From an uncultured Pelagibacteraceae bacterium (GTDB taxonomy: Bacteria; Pseudomonadota; Alphaproteobacteria; Pelagibacterales; Pelagibacteraceae), in assembly GCA_902633535.1 (NCBI GenBank), contig CACPGM010000023.1:1-7624 (forward strand): a stretch of DNA of 7,624 nucleotides, written 5' to 3'. A program made the translations under genes and the position numbers. The notes under the pieces are model-generated. The model was given only the letters and a program-made list of their open reading frames with translations, searched no databases and was not told where the DNA came from. This document shows, piece by piece, positions 1 through 6,779 of the stretch (the first letter of the stretch is position 1; the number at the start of each line of letters is the position of its first letter).

Positions 1-1426
1 TGCAAGTATACTGGCCCTCTTGTCAATGAAAGTTTTTGTAAGCTCTTCATGAAGTCGATCTGAAAGTTTATCTTCTAATAATTTTGTTTTTTCTATCCAA
101 TAATCCTGATTTTCAATCCAATTGTTTTTATTTGAAACATATGACCAAGTTCTTACATTTGCAATTCTATTTGATATAGAATCGACATTTCCCTCTAATT
201 TGTCTAGTTTCATTAGCTGTAATCGCATATATTCGCTAGTAATTTTACCTTTATCACTACTTAGAAACTTAAATACATTTTCAATTACATTGTAATGATT
301 TCCATAAGTTTTTTTAACAAAATCTGGAATTTGACAACATTCCCACAGCAAATTGAGTGTTTGACTATCAAAATTTACATTTTCAAAATTTTTATCTCTT
401 AGAAAATATTTCAAAGCTTTTTCATCTTCACATTCATGAATTTTTCTTAACCATTCTCTTTGAGGTCTTTCTTCTAAGGATTTTATTAAGGTTAACGAAT
501 TATTAAAATTAAGATTAGAGTTTCTCCAAAATAAAGTTCTAATATCTTCAAATTTGTGATTTTCCAATAAATCAACTTCCTCTGCATTTATTTCTTTACA
601 ATCACCAGTTATTCCAAAACTACCGTCATTAAGATACCTTCCAGCTCTTCCAGCAATTTGTCCTATCTCCGACAAGTTAAGTTTCCTAAGTTTTTTTCCA
701 TCAAATTTTTTTAAATTAGAAAAATAAACATTTTCTAAATCCATGTTAATACCCATACCAATTGCATCAGTCGCTACTAAAAAAATCTACATCTCCAGAT
801 TGGTATAATTCAACTTGTGCATTTCTAGTTTTAGGGCTCAATGATCCCATTACTATTGCAGCCCCTCCCTTTTGTCTTCTTATTAGTTCTGCAATCGCAT
901 AAACCTCTTCAGTAGAGAAAGCAATAATTGCAGTTTTCCTATTAATTCTGGATATCTTTTTATGACCTGCATATGTAAGTTTAGATAATCTATTTCTATT
1001 TATAAACTCAATGTCATCGTCTAAATTTGAAATGATTTTTTTAATAGAGCTTGATCCCATAAGCATTGTAAGCTTACTGCCTCTCATATTTAATAATCTA
1101 TCAGTAAAAATATGTCCTCTCTCATGGTCTGCACACATTTGAATTTCATCTACCCCAACAAATTCCAAAGATTTATCAATTGGCATTGATTCAACAGTAC
1201 ATAAAAAATATTTTGCATTTAGTGGGATAATTTTTTCTTCACCTGTAATTAAAGCAACTTTATCTGTTCCAATTTTGTTAATTACTTTATCATAAACTTC
1301 TCTCGCTAATAATCTTAGAGGAAATCCGATCATACCACTTTCAAAAGACAACATAGTTTCAATTGCTAAATGGGTTTTTCCAGTATTTGTTGGACCGAGA
1401 ACAGCAGTAATTTTGTTATTTGTCAT
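1..1426 (-). CDS. SUV3/MgpS-like DExH-box RNA helicase, 3'-partial and frameshifted
   Basis: This is an ATP-dependent superfamily 2 helicase of the family that includes mitochondrial SUV3, which acts in RNA unwinding and degradation. The first frame starts at ATG 1426. It carries Walker A GPTNTGKTH (residues 11-19), a DEIQ Walker B box (93-96) within VDEIQMCADHERGH, and the start of the second RecA domain, then hits TGA at 769-767. Dropping one base from the A7 run at 779-785 restores DVDFLVATDAIGMGINMD (motif V). The frame then stays open for 260 codons to base 1, with motif VI QIAGRAGR at about residues 256-263 and a long helical C-terminal part containing REWLRKIHECEDE. About 475 residues are visible, and the C-terminus lies off the left edge. 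The conserved sequence on both sides of the break means the split is recent or a sequencing/assembly error. No strong Shine-Dalgarno precedes the start. The family call is firm. The precise RNA role in this organism is not known from the sequence. Confidence 0.88.
779..785. other. A7 homopolymer at the helicase frameshift
   Basis: Seven A on the plus strand (T7 in the helicase sense). With seven, the helicase reads DVDFFSSD and stops. With six, it reads DVDFLVATDAIGMG, the expected helicase motif V. Homopolymer length error in a read or assembly is the simplest explanation. A true disruption or transcriptional slippage remains possible. Confidence 0.8.
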
Positions 1427-1537
1427 TTCTATCTTTGGTATACTTTTATTTTTACCTACCAGATATAGTTAGTGTAGAAGAACAAAAATAGACTAAAACA
1501 TGACCGAATCGGAGGATAAAAAGTTCTCATTTTATTT

Positions 1538-1566
1538 ATTATAATTATTTTAGCACAAGATTCGAA
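1538..1566 (-). promoter_or_regulatory. Possible promoter of the helicase gene
   Basis: On the minus strand a perfect TATAAT lies at 1543-1538. A weak TTCGAA (three of six matches to TTGACA) sits 17 bases upstream at 1566-1561. Transcription would begin near 1530 and give a leader of about 100 bases. In such AT-rich DNA a TATAAT can occur by chance, so confidence is low. Confidence 0.28.
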
Positions 1567-1592
1567 ACTCATAAAACTTTATTTGAATTATT

Positions 1593-1604
1593 TATGATTA
1601 TGAT
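1593..1604 (+). promoter_or_regulatory. Possible -10 region(s) for the TRAP operon
   Basis: TATGAT occurs twice in direct succession (1593-1598 and 1599-1604), about 42-53 bases before the binding-protein start. No good -35 hexamer is seen at 16-18 bases upstream. The placement suits a promoter for the plus-strand operon, but the assignment is weak. Confidence 0.25.
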
Positions 1605-1635
1605 GGTACCCTGAACTTTGATTAAATTAAACAAG

Positions 1636-1640
1636 AGGAG
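1636..1640 (+). promoter_or_regulatory. Strong Shine-Dalgarno of the TAXI binding protein
   Basis: AGGAG within AAGAGGAG lies five bases before ATG 1646. It is the clearest ribosome binding site in the window and fixes the start. It suggests high translation of the periplasmic component, in line with the large excess of binding protein usual for such transporters. Confidence 0.75.
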
Positions 1641-1645
1641 AAAAA

Positions 1646-2653
1646 ATGTTAAGAAAATTATTTAAAACTTTCGCAATTGTTTTATTTTTAGCGAGTAGTT
1701 TTACGAGTAAAGTTATTTCGTCAGAACTAACTTTTTTTACCATAGGTACAGGCGGTACAGCCTATACTTACTACCCAGTAGGCGGAATGATTGCAAACGC
1801 AATCTCAAAACCTCCTGGATCAAGAGAATGTGGAAAAGGTGGAAGCTGTGGAGTAGATGGGTTAATAGCATCTGCTGTATCTTCAAGAGGATCGGTTGAT
1901 AACGTAAATGCTATTTTATCTGGATTGAGAAATTCTGGATTCGCACAGTCAGATGTGGCTTATTGGGCTTACACTGGAACAGGAACGATGGAAGGTAAAG
2001 AGCCCGCTAAAGGTCTAAGAACTATAGCAGCACTTTTTGAAGAACATATTCATTTAGTTACTCTTAAAAATAGTAAAATAAAATCAGTAAAAGATCTTAA
2101 GGGAAAAAGAGTCTCATTAGATGAACCTGGTTCTGGAACTTATGTTGATGCATTGTTAATCTTAGAAGCTAATGGTCTTAGTGAAAAAGATGTTAAAGCT
2201 GAAGCATTAAAAGGTAATGCAGCAACTGATGCACTTAGAAATAAAAAAGTTGATGCAATTTTTGTTGTTGCAGGCTTTCCAACAGGTGCAATTGTTGAAT
2301 TAGCATCTTCAGTTCCAATTAAACTTGTTCCAATTGATGGTGCTGGAGCAAAAAAATTAACCGACAAATATGGTTTTTTCTCTCAAAGTGATATTCCATC
2401 AGGGACTTATGAGAATGTAAAAACAACTAGTACTGTTGCAGTTGGTGCTCAATGGTTTACTTCAGCAAAAGAAGATGATCAGTTAATCTATAATATTACT
2501 AAAGCTCTTTGGAATAAAGAGTCTCGAAAATTAATGGATGTTGGTCATGCAAAAGGGAAAACTATAACACCAGAAACTGCACTATCTGGAGTTGGTGTAC
2601 CGTTACATCCAGGGGCAGAACGTTTCTATAAAGAAGTAGGCTTACTTAAGTAA
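1646..2653 (+). CDS. TAXI-family TRAP transporter solute-binding protein
   Basis: This is the periplasmic receptor that captures a solute and delivers it to the TRAP permease encoded next. The 335-residue length fits the family. An N-terminal signal peptide is evident: MLRK, a hydrophobic core to about residue 19, and probable cleavage near residues 25-27 (KVISS-E). The mature protein opens with the TAXI signature FTIGTGGTAYTYYPVGG (31-47). It also has RECGKGGSCG with Cys62 and Cys68, probably a disulfide in the periplasm, and KRVSLDEPGSGTYVDALLIL (154-173). The C-terminus has HPGAERFYKEVGL. The start is set by a strong AGGAG five bases upstream. The gene is followed after 44 bases by the fused permease, with an intervening hairpin. 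The substrate cannot be read from the sequence; characterised TAXI systems are few and are linked to organic acids such as glutamate or 2-oxoglutarate. Family assignment is firm. Confidence 0.93.
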   Translation: MLRKLFKTFAIVLFLASSFTSKVISSELTFFTIGTGGTAYTYYPVGGMIANAISKPPGSRECGKGGSCGVDGLIASAVSSRGSVDNVNAILSGLRNSGFAQSDVAYWAYTGTGTMEGKEPAKGLRTIAALFEEHIHLVTLKNSKIKSVKDLKGKRVSLDEPGSGTYVDALLILEANGLSEKDVKAEALKGNAATDALRNKKVDAIFVVAGFPTGAIVELASSVPIKLVPIDGAGAKKLTDKYGFFSQSDIPSGTYENVKTTSTVAVGAQWFTSAKEDDQLIYNITKALWNKESRKLMDVGHAKGKTITPETALSGVGVPLHPGAERFYKEVGLLK

Positions 2654-2665
2654 AAATATATAATT

Positions 2666-2697
2666 AAAACCCTGGATAAATTATCCAGGGTTTTTTT
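2666..2697 (+). terminator. Intrinsic terminator or attenuator between binding protein and permease
   Basis: The inverted repeat CCCTGGAT (2670-2677) and ATCCAGGG (2683-2690) is perfect over eight pairs. It can be extended inward by A-T pairs and outward by flanking A4/T4 pairs, with a short AT loop. It is followed by T7 (2691-2697), the standard layout of a Rho-independent terminator. The T tract ends one base before the permease ATG at 2698, and no other promoter fits between the two genes. It most likely acts as a partial terminator or 3'-end stabiliser, so that more binding-protein mRNA than permease mRNA is made. The only SD-like sequence for the permease (AGGG, 2687-2690) lies in the 3' arm of the stem. 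Confidence 0.82.
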
Positions 2698-4722
2698 ATG
2701 GAAAATTCAAAAGAAAATATTAATTTCGAGGACATAGAAAAAAAATATGATCCTCAATTGTCATTTAGGAAGTTAGGCCCACAGCTTGAAATTTTCATAG
2801 TTGCAATCTTGGTTTCTATGTCAGTTTATCATTTCTGGGCATCTGGATTTGGGCTAGTAAGAGAAGTTTTACATAGAGGAATTCATATTTCATATGTGAT
2901 TGGTCTGGTTTTTATTCTTTTTAGATGGAAAAAGGGAGAGAATAATTTTGAAAAAGGTACATTCGCTTTTTTAGATTTTCAGAATATTAATTTGTTAGAT
3001 TATATTTTTGCATTTTTGGCTGTGTCTTCAGCTTTATATCTACCATTATTACCTCCTGAGATACTGGCTCAAAGAGTTGGTAATCCAGAGACAATAGACG
3101 TATTTATGGGATCAATATTAATAATCTTAACTCTTGAGGCAGCAAGAAGATCTGTTGGTCCTACACTTCCTCTTATAAGTATTATTTTTATTTTATTTGC
3201 AATATTTGGACCACTTGCTCCAGGAGCTCTAAAACATGGTGGAACCTCTTGGTTAGGTTTTGTTAATCATATCTACATAACTAATCAGGGTGTTTATGGA
3301 ATAGCGGTTGGTGTAATGGCACAATACGTTTTTTTATTTATACTTTTTGGAGTTTTAGCTACACGAGTAGGTTTAGGAAAATTATTCATTGATTTATCAA
3401 TGTTGATTGCTGGAAAATTTTCTGGAGGTCCAGCTAAAGTTGCAATTTTTTCTTCAGCGTTTATGGGAACAATTTCTGGGTCATCTATTGCTAATACTGT
3501 TACAACTGGATCTTTAACAATACCGGCAATGAAAAAAGTAGGTTACCCCTCACATTTTTCTGGAGCTGTAGAAGCTGCATCTTCTACAGGGGGACAGATT
3601 ACTCCTCCAATTTTAGGTGCAGCAGCTTTTATTATGGTGGAATATCTCGAAGTTCCTTTAAGGGATATTTTGGCTGCCGCACTTATTCCAGCTTTATTAC
3701 ATTATTTTGGGATTTTTATCATGGTGCACCTGGAAGCAAAAAAACTTGGCTTAAGAGGTTTAAGACAAGATGAAATGCCAAATTTATTTTCAGTGATGAA
3801 AGATAATTGGTTATCACTTTTGCCTTTAATAATTTTAGTTTATTTTATATTAAGTGGACGAACTCCAGACTTTGCGGCAATTTATGGTATCATTTCATGT
3901 ATCACTATTGGTTTTATTAAACCAAGTAACAGACTTAATGTTAAAGATCTTTGGAATTGTTTAGCATCAGGAGCAAAGAATACTTTAGCAGTTGGTGCAG
4001 CAGCAGTTTGTGTTGGAATAATTGTTGGTGTTGTTACATTGACTGGAGTTGGTTTCAGATTAGGATTTGTAGTTATTCAGACAGCTGGAGATATAAGTAA
4101 TTTTTTTTCAAATATTTGGCCAATATCTTTTTTTTCATTTGAAGATTTAAGATTATTTTTCTCATTAGTTTTAATAGCAATTTCTTGTATTATAATGGGT
4201 GCAGGAATTCCTACAACTGCCACTTATATCATTCTTGTTGCTGTTGCGGCTCCAGCACTGGCACAACTCGGCATTGAACCTCTTGTTGCACATTTTTTTG
4301 TTTTTTATTATGGAGTTTTAGCTGATATCACTCCTCCAGTTGCATTAGCTGCATATGCAGCATCAGGAATCGCAAAATCAAATCCTTTTAAAACTGGAAA
4401 TACTGCATTTAGGCTAGGTATTGCAAAAGCGTTAGTACCGTTTGTATTTGTTTATTCGCCCTCTTTATTACTGGTAGCAGGTGAATTTCAAACGAACGAA
4501 TTAATTCTTACTCTGACAGGAACTTTAATAGGTATTGCATTGATTGGAATTGCATTTTCTGGTTACTGGTTACGACCACTTAAAAAATATGAGCAATTTA
4601 TAATTGGTAGTGGTTCTTTATTTTTTGTAGCACCAGGAACAGGCTCAATGATCATTGGATTATTGATAATTTTACCTATGTTTTTTTTACAATTTTATAA
4701 AAGACTAACCCCTGGGGCCTAA
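2698..4722 (+). CDS. TRAP transporter permease, fused DctQ/DctM (4TM/12TM fusion), TAXI type
   Basis: This is the inner-membrane secondary transporter that, with the TAXI binding protein upstream, imports an organic solute using an ion gradient. The 674 residues match the fused small-plus-large permease architecture. A cytoplasmic N-terminus of about 30 residues is followed by the small-subunit-like helices (about 31-50, 63-77, 103-118, 136-150) and then the large DctM-like region. DctM-family motifs are visible: GSSIANTVTTGSLTIPAMKK (261-280), EAASSTGGQITPPILGAAAF (292-311), GAGIPTTATYIILVAVAAPA (501-520), and GVLADITPPVALAAYAASGIA (539-559). Extra hydrophobic helices lie at about 602-622 and 634-666, after the core. 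ATG 2698 is the only sensible start, since the next Met is inside the first helix. It directly abuts the T tract of a hairpin and has only AGGG seven bases upstream. The last 18 bases overlap the end of the convergent thioesterase gene. Family call firm; substrate unknown. Confidence 0.93.
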   Translation: MENSKENINFEDIEKKYDPQLSFRKLGPQLEIFIVAILVSMSVYHFWASGFGLVREVLHRGIHISYVIGLVFILFRWKKGENNFEKGTFAFLDFQNINLLDYIFAFLAVSSALYLPLLPPEILAQRVGNPETIDVFMGSILIILTLEAARRSVGPTLPLISIIFILFAIFGPLAPGALKHGGTSWLGFVNHIYITNQGVYGIAVGVMAQYVFLFILFGVLATRVGLGKLFIDLSMLIAGKFSGGPAKVAIFSSAFMGTISGSSIANTVTTGSLTIPAMKKVGYPSHFSGAVEAASSTGGQITPPILGAAAFIMVEYLEVPLRDILAAALIPALLHYFGIFIMVHLEAKKLGLRGLRQDEMPNLFSVMKDNWLSLLPLIILVYFILSGRTPDFAAIYGIISCITIGFIKPSNRLNVKDLWNCLASGAKNTLAVGAAAVCVGIIVGVVTLTGVGFRLGFVVIQTAGDISNFFSNIWPISFFSFEDLRLFFSLVLIAISCIIMGAGIPTTATYIILVAVAAPALAQLGIEPLVAHFFVFYYGVLADITPPVALAAYAASGIAKSNPFKTGNTAFRLGIAKALVPFVFVYSPSLLLVAGEFQTNELILTLTGTLIGIALIGIAFSGYWLRPLKKYEQFIIGSGSLFFVAPGTGSMIIGLLIILPMFFLQFYKRLTPGA

Positions 4723-5130
4723 ATTTGAAGGCTTAACTTTTAAAATTTTCCAAACCCCAGAAGCCGAAGTTATAATTTTTTCATGACATTTTAATTCACA
4801 AAATAAAAATATTAGGGTTTTAGTTTTTTTTAAAATTTTTACGTTACCAATTATTTCATCACCTATTTTTGAAGCTCCTATAAATTTTAAGTCTAATGAA
4901 ATAGTTACACATGGAGCATTATCGGCTGACCTATGTGCTGCTGTCCCTGCTCCTGCATCTACCAAGGCTGATAAATAACCTCCATGGGTTATGCCAGCAG
5001 CATTTAAATGATTTTCATTAATAGTTGATTTAAATTCATATTCAGTTTCTGAAATATTTCTAAACATAACACCTCCGTTATGTTTCATAAAACCTGGCTT
5101 CAAACTGATTTGTTCAAATTTTTCAGACAT
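4705..5130 (-). CDS. PaaI-family hotdog-fold acyl-CoA thioesterase
   Basis: A predicted cytoplasmic thioesterase that hydrolyses acyl-CoA (in this family often aryl- or hydroxyaryl-CoA) to the free acid and CoA. The 141-residue length is standard for a single hotdog domain. The central-helix signature HLNAAGITHGGYLSALVDAG (41-60) holds the HGG motif (49-51) and Asp58, at the position of the catalytic acid in PaaI-type enzymes. The following strands PCVTISLDLKFIGASKIGD and GNVKILKKTKTLIFLFCEL are typical hotdog beta strands. The start at ATG 5130 is supported by the domain, although only a weak AAAAG precedes it. The stop lies within the last codons of the convergent TRAP permease, giving an 18-base tail-to-tail overlap. 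Upstream on the same strand, a 32-codon hydrophobic ORF ends six bases before the start, and tRNA-Arg lies beyond it, so the three may share a transcript. The true substrate is not predictable. Confidence 0.87.
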   Translation of the reverse strand: MSEKFEQISLKPGFMKHNGGVMFRNISETEYEFKSTINENHLNAAGITHGGYLSALVDAGAGTAAHRSADNAPCVTISLDLKFIGASKIGDEIIGNVKILKKTKTLIFLFCELKCHEKIITSASGVWKILKVKPSNLGPRG

Positions 5131-5136
5131 AATCTT

Positions 5137-5235
5137 TTATAATATAAAAGTTAAAATTAATAAAATTATTAAAATAATTATAAAAAAGTATATTACAGAT
5201 ATTTGAAGGGAAGCTTTAATTAGCCAGTTAAACAT
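5137..5235 (-). CDS. Possible micro-protein, 32 residues, single membrane segment
   Basis: ATG 5235 opens a 32-codon frame ending in TAA 5139-5137. It begins MFNWLIKASLQIS and continues as an unbroken run of Ile, Leu, Phe, Val and Thr to the C-terminus, which would form one transmembrane helix with a short Lys-containing N-terminal segment. It sits 12 bases after the tRNA-Arg CCA end and six bases before the thioesterase ATG, in the same frame and strand. That spacing looks like an operon. Against it, there is no clear Shine-Dalgarno (only AAAAAGAA about six bases upstream), and AT-rich DNA readily encodes Ile/Leu/Phe by chance. I do not recognise a family. Confidence 0.35.
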   Translation of the reverse strand: MFNWLIKASLQISVIYFFIIILIILLILTFIL

Positions 5236-5247
5236 ATCAATTCTTTT

Positions 5248-5324
5248 TGGTGCGCCTGCTAGGAGTCGAACCCAGAACCTCCTGGTCCGTAGCCAAGCGC
5301 TCTATCCAATTGAGCTACAGGCGC
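5248..5324 (-). tRNA. tRNA-Arg (anticodon ACG), CCA encoded
   Basis: The minus strand folds into a full cloverleaf of 77 bases including CCA. The acceptor is GCGCCTG paired with CAGGCGC, with discriminator A73. The D arm is GCTC/GAGC with loop AATTGGATA. The anticodon stem is CTTGG/CCAGG with loop CTACGGA, which places ACG at 5290-5288. The variable loop has five bases, and the T arm is CTGGG/CCTAG with TTCGACT and one G-T pair. ACG, normally with A34 edited to inosine, reads CGU, CGC and CGA. The terminal CCA is genomic (5250-5248). A TATAAT lies 16 bases upstream of the 5' end. Confidence 0.97.
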
Positions 5325-5340
5325 ATTTTAATTTTATTTA

Positions 5341-5346
5341 ATTATA
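5341..5346 (-). promoter_or_regulatory. Probable -10 element of the tRNA-Arg transcript
   Basis: A perfect TATAAT on the minus strand ends 16 bases before the mature tRNA 5' end, leaving a leader of about nine bases. No good -35 is seen: TTAAAA at 5371-5366 is spaced 19 bases away. The position suits a tRNA promoter that may also serve the downstream micro-ORF and thioesterase. Confidence 0.45.
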
Positions 5347-5394
5347 GTATATTATTTTTAGTGTATTTTAATGATAAGACAAATTTAAAATTTT

Positions 5395-6570
5395 ATGAGC
5401 AATAAATTAAAAGAAGTAGTTATTGTTAATGCGATCAGAACTCCCATTGGCTCTTATAAAGGTTCATTAAAAAATATGGAATCTCATAACCTTGGATCAA
5501 TAGTCATTAAGGAAGTTTTGAAAAGATCTAAATTTGATAGAGAGGAAATTGATGAAGTTATTATGGGCCAGGTACTGGCTGCTGGTGCAGGTCAAAACCC
5601 AGCAAGACAAGCTGCCATAAAAGCTGGCATACCAATTTCAAAACCAGCACATATAGTTAATCAAGTGTGTGGATCTGGACTTAGAGCAGTGATATCAGGT
5701 TATCAATCAATCAAATTAGGTGAGTCAATAAATATAATTTCCGGAGGTCAAGAAAATATGTCTATAGCTCCTCACTCAATTTTTTATCGGGATGAAAAAA
5801 AATTTTTAGAAGATAAATTACTAGATACAATGATAAACGATGGATTAATAGATGCATTCAATAATTATCATATGGGGGTAACAGCAGAAAATGTTGCAAA
5901 AAAATTTGACATATCGAGACAAGACCAAGATGAATTTGCATTAGATTCTCAAAAAAAAACAGAAACAGCTTATGCTAAAAATAAATTTGATGATGAGTTA
6001 ATAAAAATAAATCATGATGGAAATATCTTAGATAAAGATGAGCATCCAAGATCGGGCTTAGAATTAGCTAACTTAAAGAAATTAAAAACAGTCTTTAAAG
6101 AAAATGGAACAGTTACACCAGGAAATTCCTCAGGAATAAATGATGGAGCTGCAGCTTTATTGTTAACCTCGTTAGAAGAAGCAAAAAGAAAATCCATTAA
6201 GCCATTGGTAAAAATAGTGTCTTGGGCTTCAGTTGGAATAGATCCAGCTTTAATGGGATTGGGACCTATAGAAGCTGTTCGCAAAGCAATCAAAAAGGCA
6301 AAATGGAACTTAAACGAAGTTGATTTATTTGAAATTAATGAGGCCTTTGCTGCCCAAAGTATTGCAGTAATACGTGAATTAGGTATCGATCAAAATAAAG
6401 TAAATGTAAATGGTGGTGCTATTGCCCTTGGTCATCCAATTGGAGCTTCAGGAGCAAGAATTTTAGTTACTTTGATACATGAGATGAAAAGACAAAATAA
6501 GAATAAGGGTTGTGCAACACTTTGTATAGGTGGTGGAATGGGTATAGCTTTATGTGTTCAGAAAATTTAG
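5395..6570 (+). CDS. Acetyl-CoA C-acetyltransferase (thiolase II, AtoB/PhaA-like)
   Basis: Catalyses reversible condensation of two acetyl-CoA to acetoacetyl-CoA and CoA, in the cytoplasm. The 391-residue length is that of biosynthetic thiolases. All catalytic elements are present: acyl-accepting Cys92 in VNQVCGSGLRAV, NEAF (315-318), His347 in GGAIALGHPIGASGAR, and the second active-site Cys377 in CIGGGMGIA. The MGLGP motif lies at 287-291. The YHMGVTAENVAKKFDISRQD segment (158-177) is typical of acetoacetyl-CoA thiolases. The start at ATG 5395 gives the normal N-terminus (KEVVIVNAIRTPIGSYKGSL), but has no Shine-Dalgarno, only AT-rich sequence. No polyhydroxybutyrate or ketone-body genes adjoin it, so whether it works in synthesis or in breakdown of acetoacetyl-CoA is open. 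It is divergent from tRNA-Arg. Its stop overlaps by four bases the end of a small minus-strand ORF. Confidence 0.94.
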   Translation: MSNKLKEVVIVNAIRTPIGSYKGSLKNMESHNLGSIVIKEVLKRSKFDREEIDEVIMGQVLAAGAGQNPARQAAIKAGIPISKPAHIVNQVCGSGLRAVISGYQSIKLGESINIISGGQENMSIAPHSIFYRDEKKFLEDKLLDTMINDGLIDAFNNYHMGVTAENVAKKFDISRQDQDEFALDSQKKTETAYAKNKFDDELIKINHDGNILDKDEHPRSGLELANLKKLKTVFKENGTVTPGNSSGINDGAAALLLTSLEEAKRKSIKPLVKIVSWASVGIDPALMGLGPIEAVRKAIKKAKWNLNEVDLFEINEAFAAQSIAVIRELGIDQNKVNVNGGAIALGHPIGASGARILVTLIHEMKRQNKNKGCATLCIGGGMGIALCVQKI

Positions 6571-6683
6571 GAATTAATTTTTCCGTATTTTTCCTCTAAT
6601 AAAATTTTTTGTATCCAAGTTCTAGCATCTATATGAGTACTAACTTTTGGTTGAATTAGTGCATTTAACAACTTTTTAATCAT
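6567..6683 (-). CDS. Possible small protein, 38 residues, unknown function
   Basis: ATG 6683 opens a frame of 38 codons ending at TAA 6569-6567. A GTG five codons upstream is an alternative start, preceded directly by a stop. The product starts MIKKLLNALIQPKVSTHID and ends in a mixed charged helix, WIQKILLEEKYGKINS. The composition looks protein-like (Trp, Tyr, Gln, Arg, balanced charge), unlike translated AT-rich spacer. No Shine-Dalgarno is seen. It is convergent with the thiolase, overlapping it by four bases, and divergent from the lipoyl-AceE gene. It could be a true small gene, the remnant of a larger gene, or chance. I do not recognise a family. Confidence 0.35.
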   Translation of the reverse strand: MIKKLLNALIQPKVSTHIDARTWIQKILLEEKYGKINS

Positions 6684-6779
6684 TTTTGAAGCATGCACTT
6701 AAAGAGTGTCAAAAAATTGGACAGAATGTGTTAGAATTTGCAATTAAGTAAATTTTTATAGTGTATAAGACTTAAAATA

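Noticed and set aside
1500..1544. Short plus-strand frame starting MTESEDKK before the TAXI gene
   Set aside because: Only 14 codons with no ribosome site; too short to support.
1456..1572. 38-codon minus-strand frame in the helicase-TAXI spacer
   Set aside because: The translation is Ile/Phe-rich spacer-like sequence with no ribosome site, and it contains the best helicase promoter candidate. It shows that frames of this size arise by chance here, which also tempers the two micro-ORFs kept.
2140..2367. 75-codon open frame on the minus strand inside the TAXI binding-protein gene
   Set aside because: It lies wholly antisense to a gene with a clear family signature, and its product is low-complexity (Ser/Ala/Thr/Leu-rich) with no recognisable motif.
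4709..4717. CCCCTGGGG palindrome at the permease-thioesterase junction, considered as a shared terminator
   Set aside because: There is no loop and no T tract on either side, so it cannot form a standard hairpin terminator.
6012..6293. 93-codon open frame on the minus strand inside the thiolase gene
   Set aside because: Antisense shadow of a well-conserved thiolase; no motif and no ribosome site.
6717..6769. Promoter for lipoyl-AceE (TTGGAC 6717-6722, TTGCAA 6738-6743, TATAGT 6757-6762, TATAAG 6764-6769)
   Set aside because: No pair of these hexamers has 16-18 base spacing, so I could not choose a credible promoter.
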